Of a DNA stretch of 64,000 nt, positions 1 to 7,295 are shown one piece after another. A program made the translations under genes and the position numbers. The DNA is from CBDCCT01 sp965214995 (lineage in GTDB: Bacteria > Deinococcota > Deinococci > Deinococcales > Trueperaceae), in NCBI GenBank assembly GCA_965214995.1, contig CBDCCT010000002.1, positions 1,922,001 to 1,986,000 of the forward strand. The letters run 5' to 3'. A model generated the notes under the pieces. That model did not search any database, was not told the origin of the DNA, and saw only the letters and a program-made list of their open reading frames with translations. How positions within the stretch are numbered: position 1 is the stretch's first letter; the number at the start of each line of letters is the position of its first letter.

Positions 1-2
1 TA

Positions 3-158
3 ACGCGCGAGGCCGCGCCGACGTTGCGCGTCGGCGAGCGGCACCTGCTCCTTTCCGCCAGGGCGCGCCGCGAGGTGCCCGTTACGTTGGACACATTGGA
101 GACCTTCTCGAGCGACCTGTTAAGCCTCTACGCTGCACTCAAAGCCGCTCGAGCTTAG
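3..158 (+). CDS. 3' end of an unidentified gene (cut by the window edge)
   Basis: An open frame enters from the left edge and ends at TAG 156-158, giving about 51 residues that finish in LYAALKAARA. I do not recognise the family. The stretch is rich in Arg, Ala and Leu with no clear motif. It overlaps the stop of the convergent thioredoxin-fold gene by four bases, as compact tail-to-tail genes do. The frame is open over the whole visible stretch, but with so little sequence the call rests on ORF continuity alone. Confidence 0.45.
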   Translation, partial: TREAAPTLRVGERHLLLSARARREVPVTLDTLETFSSDLLSLYAALKAARA

Positions 159-664
159 GAAAGCGCCCGCTCGGCGAGTTCGTATTCGCCTTTGTTGTCG
201 AGCGGCGTGATAAGTTCTCTCGCCTTGGCCCCCGTTCTTTCCGCAGCGTCGGCGGCTAAGTCGTTCATGGCGGGGCGAAGAAAGCCGGTAAAGGACGCGT
301 CAACCACGCCCTCCCCCTCTCGTTTAACGAGGTAGTAGGTGCTCGGCACGTGTGTAACGCTGTAGCGCTTACTCAGCTCGAGGTCTTCGTCAAAAACAAC
401 GTGCAGCGCGTCGAGATAGCCCGCCGCGTACGCTTCCACGCGTTCGGCCTCGCCTTGTAAAACCACAACGACATGAAGCTCGGGTACGTACTCCTTGAGG
501 CGGCGCAGATAGCCCACGACGAGGCGGCTCGAGTGTATCCGCGGCATCCCAAAACAGAGCACGACCGGCGCGCTTTCCAAAAGCGTAGAGAGTTCTAACG
601 CTGTCCTCGCCCGCGTTTGGGCGCGAAAATCGGGCGCACGCTCCCCCACAGCCAACACGTTCAT
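155..664 (-). CDS. thioredoxin-fold (peroxiredoxin-like) protein without a catalytic cysteine pair
   Basis: This 169-residue protein has the layout of the AhpC/TSA-redoxin group: the opening GERAPDF near residues 7-13, a first strand ending VVLCFGMP, and a cis-proline segment VPSTYYLV near residues 106-113. Where a peroxiredoxin or thioredoxin carries its active cysteine after the first strand, this protein reads GMPRIHSSR. Its only cysteine lies inside the strand just before that, so classical peroxidase or CXXC chemistry is doubtful. It may be a binding or regulatory thioredoxin fold. It lies 20 bp downstream of rlmH on the same strand. A TAGGAT hexamer ends six bases before its ATG, so it may also have its own leaderless start. 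The fold call is fairly safe; the function is unknown. Confidence 0.7.
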   Translation of the reverse strand: MNVLAVGERAPDFRAQTRARTALELSTLLESAPVVLCFGMPRIHSSRLVVGYLRRLKEYVPELHVVVVLQGEAERVEAYAAGYLDALHVVFDEDLELSKRYSVTHVPSTYYLVKREGEGVVDASFTGFLRPAMNDLAADAAERTGAKARELITPLDNKGEYELAERALS

Positions 665-684
665 AAATCCATCCTATCCTCCGC

Positions 685-1143
685 TCACTCCCTATGATAC
701 GGATGCCCCGCCCGAATCGTCTCGGCGCGGTAGAGGCTTTCTAGGAGCACGAGCCGCGCCAGTTCGTGAGGCAACGTGAGCTTGGACAAACTCCAGGAGG
801 CGTCCACTCTCTCCTTTAACGCCTCGCTATGTCCCGCCGCGCCGCCGATAAGAACACTCACCCCGCTCACGCCGCGAGTCTCCAGGGCAGTGATGCGTTC
901 TGCCAACACCACAGAGGCCAGCATTTCCCCCCGTTCGTCCAGACCGATGAGATAACCCTGCGCGCTCCCCAACAGCGCCTCGCTCTCCTGCGCCTTGATA
1001 TTTTCAACGTCGCCCCCCCGCCCCTCGCGGAGTTCGCGCACCTCGACTTTGGCGTAGGCCGACAGGCGTTTGAGGTAAAAGGCGGCCCCGTCGCGGTAGA
1101 AGCCGCGCTTGAGCGCGCCGACGGCGAGCACTGTGTATCTCAC
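685..1143 (-). CDS. rlmH: 23S rRNA (pseudouridine-1915-N3) methyltransferase RlmH
   Basis: RlmH is a small SPOUT-family enzyme that uses S-adenosylmethionine to methylate pseudouridine 1915 in helix 69 of 23S rRNA of assembled ribosomes. The 152-residue length is typical. The SAM-binding knot is visible: IGGAAGHS near residues 98-105, then LPHELARLVLLESLYRA, and the family's C-terminal signature RAGHPYHRE at the very end. It starts with ATG at 1143 and is followed by the thioredoxin-fold gene. The thyX gene lies just upstream in the same direction. Confidence 0.95.
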   Translation of the reverse strand: MRYTVLAVGALKRGFYRDGAAFYLKRLSAYAKVEVRELREGRGGDVENIKAQESEALLGSAQGYLIGLDERGEMLASVVLAERITALETRGVSGVSVLIGGAAGHSEALKERVDASWSLSKLTLPHELARLVLLESLYRAETIRAGHPYHRE

Positions 1144-1158
1144 ACCGGGTACCTCAAC

Positions 1159-2064
1159 CTAAGCGCTCGAGGTCAGGGGTTCTACTCGCTCCTGCTTGTC
1201 TTGCTCCTTGCCACCCTCGTCACCCGACGCTAAACCCAACTTGTTTAAAAACTCGTCGCGCTTTGATGTACGCATTCCCTCCAAGGCTTTGTGAAGCTTG
1301 TCCAGGTCGAGCGCGCTGCGCAGTGCGTTAAGTTCGCTTCTCGAGAACGAGCCGCCATAAAGAATGTGCTCTTCAAACGCCTCAAAGGCTCTTGGCGCGA
1401 CCGCCTGCGCGAGCCGGGCCATCACGTCGCCGTAGGCGCGGATTTCATATTGCGCGTGCCAATCTAAGCGCAGGCGCAAGAAATGAAAAAGGTTGTTGAG
1501 GTCTATCTGCCAGTACATCTCGGTGTAGAGGCTTAACGGGAGGTTGATGCGGGCGAGTTCCCTTGCCACGCCGTCCTCCAACAGCCCCTCGTAAGTCGTG
1601 TAGGCGCGCCGCGCCTCCTCTTGCAAAAGACCAATCACCCTCTCACGGAGCGCTTCAGGCACCTCCTCGCCGCGCCCCTGCTTGTTGCGGCGCGACTGGT
1701 AACGCACTTCGGACGGGTCAGGCAGATAGAACTCGTCGCGCATGACCGAGTAGCGCCCCGAAATCTCGTTGAGCCGCGCCGTGCGGTGCCTTATCCACTG
1801 CCGCGCGACGAAGATGGGCATTTTCACGTGAAAGGTGAGAATCACCTGTTCGAAGGGCGAGGTGTGCCGGTTGCGCAGCAGGTAGTCAATCAGCGCCCCG
1901 TCCTCGCGCAGCGTTTTGGTCCCCTCGCCGTAAGACACGCGCGCGGCCTGTACGATGCGCGCGTCGCCGCCTAGATAATCAACCAAGCGGACGAAGCCGT
2001 GGTCGAGAACCTGAAAGGGTTTGTCGAGCACGTTTTCTGCTTCTGGAACCCGTATGTGCGCCAT
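1159..2064 (-). CDS. thyX: flavin-dependent thymidylate synthase ThyX
   Basis: ThyX makes dTMP from dUMP using methylenetetrahydrofolate and reduced FAD. The ThyX signature RHRx7S is present as RHRTARLNEIS at about residues 92-102, followed by GRYS. The segment HTSPFEQV, which helps bind nucleotide and flavin, lies about 25 residues earlier. The C-terminus is extended with a charged, poorly conserved tail. Two starts are plausible: the ATG at 2064, preceded by TAGAAT seven bases upstream as in a leaderless transcript, and an in-frame GTG at 2091 with AAGGAG five bases upstream, which adds nine residues. I give the ATG because the leaderless pattern recurs in this window and the family N-terminus fits, but the GTG start is a real alternative. 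Confidence 0.92.
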   Translation of the reverse strand: MAHIRVPEAENVLDKPFQVLDHGFVRLVDYLGGDARIVQAARVSYGEGTKTLREDGALIDYLLRNRHTSPFEQVILTFHVKMPIFVARQWIRHRTARLNEISGRYSVMRDEFYLPDPSEVRYQSRRNKQGRGEEVPEALRERVIGLLQEEARRAYTTYEGLLEDGVARELARINLPLSLYTEMYWQIDLNNLFHFLRLRLDWHAQYEIRAYGDVMARLAQAVAPRAFEAFEEHILYGGSFSRSELNALRSALDLDKLHKALEGMRTSKRDEFLNKLGLASGDEGGKEQDKQERVEPLTSSA

Positions 2065-2071
2065 GCGGATT

Positions 2072-2077
2072 ATTCTA
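2072..2077 (-). promoter_or_regulatory. TAGAAT -10 box directly before thyX
   Basis: On the minus strand TAGAAT ends seven bases before the thyX ATG at 2064, which would give a leaderless mRNA. No good -35 box is visible, and it competes with the Shine-Dalgarno-led GTG start at 2091. Confidence 0.45.
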
Positions 2078-2350
2078 CCGTTATTTCTCACCGCTACTCC
2101 TTGAGGCCCTTTCCCAAGCCTCCGTTTATGACGGTTTGTGTGTGGCTCGAGCCCCTAAACCTTCATACACCGCGATGTAATTTTCTCACGCCGGACTTTT
2201 CGTCGCAACATCAGCCCTTCACGCGTCCTACACGACCATCCCAGCGCTACCAGCCACACGCTACAGGACCTCTTTAAGTGAGCTTTTTCACATCTTACGT
2301 CCCCCAGACCCCCCAAAGGATAAAGATTTTCTCATGTTGGTTTCACAGAT

Positions 2351-2379
2351 TTGACATAAAGGGGCGGGTATGCGATACT
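2351..2379 (+). promoter_or_regulatory. sigma70-type promoter of the SLH/barrel protein gene
   Basis: A perfect -35 box TTGACA (2351-2356) is separated by 17 bases from GATACT (2374-2379), a 4/6 match to the -10 consensus. Transcription would start near 2386 and leave an untranslated leader of about 180 nt before the ATG at 2565, long for this genome and suggestive of mRNA-level control or stability. The rest of the 2092-2564 intergenic stretch holds no gene I can support; the short ORFs in it have no recognisable content. Confidence 0.7.
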
Positions 2380-2564
2380 TCGCATTGGATTTGCAACCCT
2401 GAACGGTCGCTTGGGAGGAGGTGAAACCACTTGAACCGGCCCGGCGGGGAGCAGGTCTCGGTAAGCCAAAGGGTAACAAGGGTGCGAGGAAACACGGTCA
2501 CTCGCGTTTACGTGCTCTAAAAGGGTTTACCGCCGCACAAAATCTAAAGTTCAAGGGGTAAACC

Positions 2565-5474
2565 ATGAAAAAACTTCTCATCACCGCCCTGGCTGCGCTA
2601 ACGCTCAGCGGCGCGCTCGCCCAAGAGGCCTTCCCGGACATCCCGGCGGGGCACTGGGCAAGCGAAGCCGTCGCGCGTATCGCTGACTTGGGCATCGTCA
2701 TCGGGTTTCCCGACGGCACCTTCCGCGGTAACGAGAGCTTCACGCGTTACCAGGCGGCGCTCGTCGTGGATCGCCTTTTAAATGTGATTCGCCAGGACAT
2801 CGACGCGGCGAGCGCGCTCTCGCAGCAGGACATGGAAGCGTTGCGCAACGCCCTTCAGGAGCTCGCCTCCGACGTGGCCGCGCAGGGCGTCCAGATTGCC
2901 ACCATCCAAGACAACGTCGCGTCGAACACGGACCGCATCCAGGCCCTGGAAGACCTTATCGCGGGCGGGGGCTTAGACGCTCAAGCGTTGCAGGACCTGC
3001 AAAACCAGCTCGATTCGCTGCGCGTCGCGGTTGACACCGCCCAGGCGCGCGCCGCCGCCGCCGAGCTCTTGGCGTCCAACGCGCTCGCCGCGGTGGAGGC
3101 GCTGCAAGACCAGGTCGACCAGAACACCGCGGACATCGCCGCCTTAAACCGCCTCGTCGCGCTTCTTAACGAGGACATCCTCGGCTTGGGCGCGCCGGAT
3201 CTCACGGGTTTAGAGAGCGACATCGCCAACATCCGCGAGTTCGTCATCCTCTTGCGCCGCGACCAAGTCGCCTTGCGCGACCGCGTGGCGGCCCTGGAGG
3301 GTCAACTCGCCCGCCTAGACGATCTTGAGGCGCGCGTGGCGACGCTCGAGGAGCAGAGCCTCACCTTCTCGGGGAGTATCGGCATCGCTTATGAAGTGAG
3401 CCGCCTGAGCGGCGCGGAAAACGCCTTTGACGTTGACCGCATCTTCGGCCTCGGCATGGACCGCAATTTCGGCGTGACGCTGAATACGGACAGCGGCCTC
3501 GAGGAGTCGCTCTTCAGCGGCGACACCGCCGACGAGAACGCCGACGACGACAGGCTGGACGCGGGCGAGGTTGACCAAGACCGCGCGGACATCGAAGACC
3601 AGCCGGGCGAGTTGGAGCCGGTTTTCGAGCTCAATTTGGGCTTCGCGGTCGAGCGCGAACGCGGCTTTATCGGCCCCTTCAATGAGTTCGAGGGCAACGT
3701 CGCGCTTAAATTAAGGGAAGCCACGCTCATCGACCCCGACGTCGACGTCAGCGACGACTTCGACTTCACCGATGGCGACAACTTCTTTAGCGGCTACGTC
3801 TTCACCGTTGAAGGCTTCGAGACCACCTTCGGGCTTATCGGCGCGGAGCCGTTGCTCTTCCGCTTCGGCACGGATCCCGACGTCGAGTTCACGCCCTACG
3901 TGTTCGAGAGCCTGGGCCCTGGCTTTGCCGCGTTCGTCGGCACGCCCGACTTCCTGGCCTTCCTCCAGCCTACCCTGACCATCGCCTATGGTCGTTACGA
4001 AGAGGAAGGGAGCGACAAGCCAGAGGACGACAACTTCGAGCTGCCGGTTGACGGCTTCGGCCCCTTTGCCGACGCCTACTACCGCGCGGTTCGCGGCACG
4101 TTAAGCCCCTTCGAGGGCGTGGTGGGCGGCTTCTCGTACGCGCAGCTCACGGGCAACGCGGACGACAACGCCGACGCCGCGAACGACAACTTAGGCATCA
4201 CCGTGTTCGGCTTGGACGCGGTGGCCGAACTCGGCATCTTCGAGATCAACGCCGAATTTGCGACCTCTTCTATAGACCCCGCCATCGACTTCCCCGTTGC
4301 CGATGTTGGGGACGAGACCGTCGAAGGCACCGATACCGACTGCGTCGTGGACGGCGTTCTTAACCCTGGCTGTACCGTCCCGGTCGAAAGCTCCACCCTC
4401 TTCTACGTCGAGGTCATGGCGGGCGACGACGACGAGCCCCTGCCCATCCCGCTCTTGGAGAGCGTGTCGGCCAACTACCGCTCCATCCCGCAGTACTGGG
4501 TGGGCCTTAGGTACGACGAAGAAACCTATCCTTACGACCTCGATCAGGTAGGTTTCGGCGCGGCGGCGACCCTGCAACTCTTCTTCGTCGAGGTCCAGCC
4601 CTTTATCGACTTCTACGACACCAGCACCGACCTAGACGGCGACGGTGAGGGCGACAGCGTCTTTGCTTTCGGCGTTCAGGCGGGGGTCGAGGTTTTCCGC
4701 GGCATCCAGGTGTTCGGCTTCTACAACGCCGCCAGCGTGAACGGCGAGCTTGTCAACAACATCCCGGGCTCGCTCGAGCGCGTCGAGGACTACGTCACGG
4801 GCTTCGGCGTCGGCGTCGAGCACGACGGCGAGGACGAGAACGCGCTCATCCCCGGCCTCAACTTCAGGTTCGCCTACGACATCGGCGACGGCGAAATTGC
4901 CTCCTCCGGTTTGGCGGCGGACGCGGAAGTGGTGCTCAATTTGGGCTTCCTCACACTCGCGCCCTACCTGAACTATGAGACCGAGGCGGACCCCGGTGCG
5001 CTCACAGACGACACCCAAACCTTTAAGATCGGCACGGCTTTAGAAACCGAGACGTTCGACTTCTTTATGCAGCCGCGTTTTATCGCCAACTTCAACTACC
5101 GCTCCACCAGCCACGACGACGTCGGCGTGGACGGCGTCGCTGCTGACGACTACACCGCCACCGAGTTGCAGTTCGCGGTCGGCGTGGGCTTCGACGAGTT
5201 CTTGTTCGAGAACAGCGCTTTGATCGCGCGCTACGGTGTTTACACCGGCACGAACATCAGCTTAGATTACGACCCGCCCGGCTTTGATGACGACCAAGCC
5301 ACCAACATCTCCGAGGGCGACGTGAACAACGGCGTCACGCAGACCACCTCCGGCTTCGAGATCGGCTGGCAGTACTACGGCTTAGAGTTCGCCTACGGCG
5401 CTTTCTCCAACAGCCGCGGCGACATCGATACCGGCGGCCAAGCCTTCCGCATCGAGTACGAGGTGGAGTTCTAA
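2565..5474 (+). CDS. slpA: SlpA-like cell-envelope protein: SLH domain, coiled coil and C-terminal beta-barrel
   Basis: This 969-residue exported protein has the architecture of the major Deinococcus/Thermus envelope proteins (SlpA and relatives). A signal peptide (MKKLLITALAALTLSGALA) is followed by one SLH domain at about residues 22-85 (FPDIPAGHWA, GIVIGFPDGTFRG), which in this group binds cell-wall polymer. A long Ala/Leu/Asp/Gln-rich coiled coil follows (about 90-270). From about residue 275 the chain is acidic with alternating hydrophobic strands, ending in aromatic-rich strands and a terminal Phe, as expected for an outer-membrane beta-barrel. The start has AAGGGG upstream, its own promoter at 2351 and a terminator after the stop. 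It probably connects the outer membrane to the peptidoglycan and may form pores. High abundance is inferred from these signals. Confidence 0.88.
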   Translation: MKKLLITALAALTLSGALAQEAFPDIPAGHWASEAVARIADLGIVIGFPDGTFRGNESFTRYQAALVVDRLLNVIRQDIDAASALSQQDMEALRNALQELASDVAAQGVQIATIQDNVASNTDRIQALEDLIAGGGLDAQALQDLQNQLDSLRVAVDTAQARAAAAELLASNALAAVEALQDQVDQNTADIAALNRLVALLNEDILGLGAPDLTGLESDIANIREFVILLRRDQVALRDRVAALEGQLARLDDLEARVATLEEQSLTFSGSIGIAYEVSRLSGAENAFDVDRIFGLGMDRNFGVTLNTDSGLEESLFSGDTADENADDDRLDAGEVDQDRADIEDQPGELEPVFELNLGFAVERERGFIGPFNEFEGNVALKLREATLIDPDVDVSDDFDFTDGDNFFSGYVFTVEGFETTFGLIGAEPLLFRFGTDPDVEFTPYVFESLGPGFAAFVGTPDFLAFLQPTLTIAYGRYEEEGSDKPEDDNFELPVDGFGPFADAYYRAVRGTLSPFEGVVGGFSYAQLTGNADDNADAANDNLGITVFGLDAVAELGIFEINAEFATSSIDPAIDFPVADVGDETVEGTDTDCVVDGVLNPGCTVPVESSTLFYVEVMAGDDDEPLPIPLLESVSANYRSIPQYWVGLRYDEETYPYDLDQVGFGAAATLQLFFVEVQPFIDFYDTSTDLDGDGEGDSVFAFGVQAGVEVFRGIQVFGFYNAASVNGELVNNIPGSLERVEDYVTGFGVGVEHDGEDENALIPGLNFRFAYDIGDGEIASSGLAADAEVVLNLGFLTLAPYLNYETEADPGALTDDTQTFKIGTALETETFDFFMQPRFIANFNYRSTSHDDVGVDGVAADDYTATELQFAVGVGFDEFLFENSALIARYGVYTGTNISLDYDPPGFDDDQATNISEGDVNNGVTQTTSGFEIGWQYYGLEFAYGAFSNSRGDIDTGGQAFRIEYEVEF

Positions 5475-5511
5475 ACCTTCTGAAAGAGCTTCCACATAAA
5501 GTCTAGTCAGG

Positions 5512-5540
5512 AGAGCCCCGTTTCTGGGGCTCTTCTTTTG
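5512..5540 (+). terminator. Rho-independent terminator after the SLH/barrel gene
   Basis: AGAGCCCC and GGGGCTCT form a perfect eight-base stem around GTTTCT, followed by TCTTTTGTTTT. It lies about 40 bp after the stop at 5474 and before the convergent lipid kinase gene. Confidence 0.85.
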
Positions 5541-5549
5541 TTTTATTTG

Positions 5550-6431
5550 TTAATCTGGTGTGATAAACACGTTGAGCGACGCCGGAAGGATGGAAACATC
5601 GAAACGCGCCTCCGCCTCTAAAAGCTCACCTTCCATGTGCGCCGCGCGCGGCTCCTCCCACGCTATAGTGATGTGCCGCCCGGCGGTGAGATGCACCTCT
5701 GGATGATTCGTGTGCCGCCCTTGCATTACCCTTGCTAAGAGACCGGGAATCGCCCACCGCCCAACTTCACCCGCCACCACGAGGTCAAGCAGGCCGTCGT
5801 CCACGCGGGCGTCCGGCGCGAAGAGAAAACTTCCCCCGGTGCGGGGTCCGTTTTGAACGGACGCCAGGAGGGCGGGGCCGCGGTAGAAGGCTCGTCCGTC
5901 TACGTCTATGGTTGCGTGGGGGGTCTCGAGCTTTGATAACGTCCGCGACACCGCCCAGAGGTAAGCCGCGCGCTCCTTTAAAAAGGGTGGTGCCCCGCGC
6001 ACGGTGTGCGCCACCTCAGCGTCGAAACCGACGCCCAGCGTGTTGACAAAGGGACGCCCGTTGACCGTGCCTGTGTCCACTCTTTTTGTACAGCCCGCAA
6101 ACACGACCGCCAGCGCCTCGTCTAAGGTGCGGCGGCCTACGCCAAGCGCAAAGGCGAAATCGTCCCCGGAGCCCGCGGGCAGCACGCCCACCGTGCGGGT
6201 AGTGTTGATGCAGGCCCCCGCGACCTCGTGCAGAGTGCCGTCGCCGCCCAGAGAGAGGACGACGGCGTCTTCGGGCAGCGCGGCGGCGATACGGGCGGCG
6301 TGACCCGGCGCACGGGTGGTGTGGACGGTGAGCGGCAACCCCTGCGCCCTAAACGCCGCCTCAACCTGCGGCAGCCTCTGGAGCGCTCGCCCGCGCCCCG
6401 CCGTGGGATTGACGATGAGATGATGAGTCAT
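5550..6431 (-). CDS. diacylglycerol kinase family lipid kinase (DagK/YegS type)
   Basis: The protein (293 residues) belongs to the DAGK catalytic-domain family that phosphorylates diacylglycerol or related lipids at the membrane, recycling lipid to phosphatidate. The nucleotide-binding motif GGDGTLHEV is present at about residues 61-69, preceded by the N-terminal NPTAGRGRA loop, and the PAGSGDDFA segment follows near residue 85. A typical YegS-like C-terminal beta domain completes the usual length. It begins at ATG 6431 with a possible TACAAT box about 28 bases upstream. It points tail-to-tail at the SLH gene and shares an intergenic region with the divergent beta-helix transferase. The exact lipid substrate cannot be read from the sequence. 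Confidence 0.85.
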   Translation of the reverse strand: MTHHLIVNPTAGRGRALQRLPQVEAAFRAQGLPLTVHTTRAPGHAARIAAALPEDAVVLSLGGDGTLHEVAGACINTTRTVGVLPAGSGDDFAFALGVGRRTLDEALAVVFAGCTKRVDTGTVNGRPFVNTLGVGFDAEVAHTVRGAPPFLKERAAYLWAVSRTLSKLETPHATIDVDGRAFYRGPALLASVQNGPRTGGSFLFAPDARVDDGLLDLVVAGEVGRWAIPGLLARVMQGRHTNHPEVHLTAGRHITIAWEEPRAAHMEGELLEAEARFDVSILPASLNVFITPD

Positions 6432-6550
6432 GGACGGTCTGTTTTCCTAAACCATCCCATTGTACTCCCGATGTACGGCTCATGCGGATGCTCGTAAGTT
6501 AGCCACCCCCGCGTGTTGAGGTGCGCCCTCTTGCGTTTAGAACTGCGAGG

Positions 6551-6556
6551 TAGAGT
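6551..6556 (+). promoter_or_regulatory. leaderless -10 box of the beta-helix transferase gene
   Basis: TAGAGT ends six bases before the ATG at 6563 and no convincing Shine-Dalgarno sequence intervenes, matching the leaderless pattern seen repeatedly in this window. Confidence 0.55.
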
Positions 6557-6562
6557 TACTTT

Positions 6563-7234
6563 ATGCTCACCCAAGACCTTTTCAACGTTTCCGCCGTCGC
6601 TGAACCTTTGCAAGACCTCCTGGACGTTGCCGCGCCGTGGGAGGTTCTGGCGCGCATCGACCGCTTTTTGGAGGGGCTCGAGGACGAACATTACACCACT
6701 CTCGGCGCAGTTCACGAGGCGGCGGTCCTCTCCGGACCCGTTTACGTGGCTCCGGGCGCGGTGGTCGGGCCGCACGCGTATATCGAGGGCCCCGCCTGGC
6801 TCGGCGCGGGGGCCGAGGTGGGTCACGGCGCTTTTCTGCGGGGCGGCGTCATTTTGGCCCCCGGGGCCAAGGTCGGCCACAGCAGCGAGGTCAAGCACGC
6901 GCTCCTTTTAGAGGGGGCCAAGGCCCCGCACTTTAACTATATTGGCGACGCGGTGGTGGGCCGCAACGTCAACCTGGGCGCGGGGGTCAAGTTGGCTAAC
7001 TTTAGGTTGGACGGCGGGGTCGTCAAGGCGGCGGGGCGGGACACGGGTTTGAGAAAATTCAGCGCGGCCGTCGGTGACGACGTTTTCATAGGCTGTAACG
7101 CGGTCCTCGCGCCCGGCACGCTGGTGGGGCCGCGCTGCGTCATCTACAGCGGGGTGATGCTGCGCGGTGTGATTCCTGCGGACACCATCGTCAAGTTGCG
7201 CCAACCCTTAGAAAAGGGAGTGCTGGAACGGTAG
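6563..7234 (+). CDS. left-handed beta-helix (hexapeptide-repeat) transferase, GlmU C-terminal-like
   Basis: After about 50 mostly helical residues the 223-residue protein is built of hexapeptide repeats (for example GPVYVAPGAVVGPHAYIEG, then GAEVGHGAF) that fold as a left-handed beta-helix. The middle segment HFNYIGDAVVGRNVNLGAG resembles the acetyltransferase half of GlmU, but the nucleotidyltransferase half is absent. Such stand-alone proteins are usually acyl- or acetyltransferases acting on sugar nucleotides. The substrate is not evident and neighbouring genes give no clue. The start is set by the leaderless box just upstream. Confidence 0.75.
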   Translation: MLTQDLFNVSAVAEPLQDLLDVAAPWEVLARIDRFLEGLEDEHYTTLGAVHEAAVLSGPVYVAPGAVVGPHAYIEGPAWLGAGAEVGHGAFLRGGVILAPGAKVGHSSEVKHALLLEGAKAPHFNYIGDAVVGRNVNLGAGVKLANFRLDGGVVKAAGRDTGLRKFSAAVGDDVFIGCNAVLAPGTLVGPRCVIYSGVMLRGVIPADTIVKLRQPLEKGVLER

Positions 7235-7295
7235 TCTGGCGTCGCGCGGAAAAAACGCTGTTAAGAACCATCTCGGGTAACGCCTCTACGCCTTC

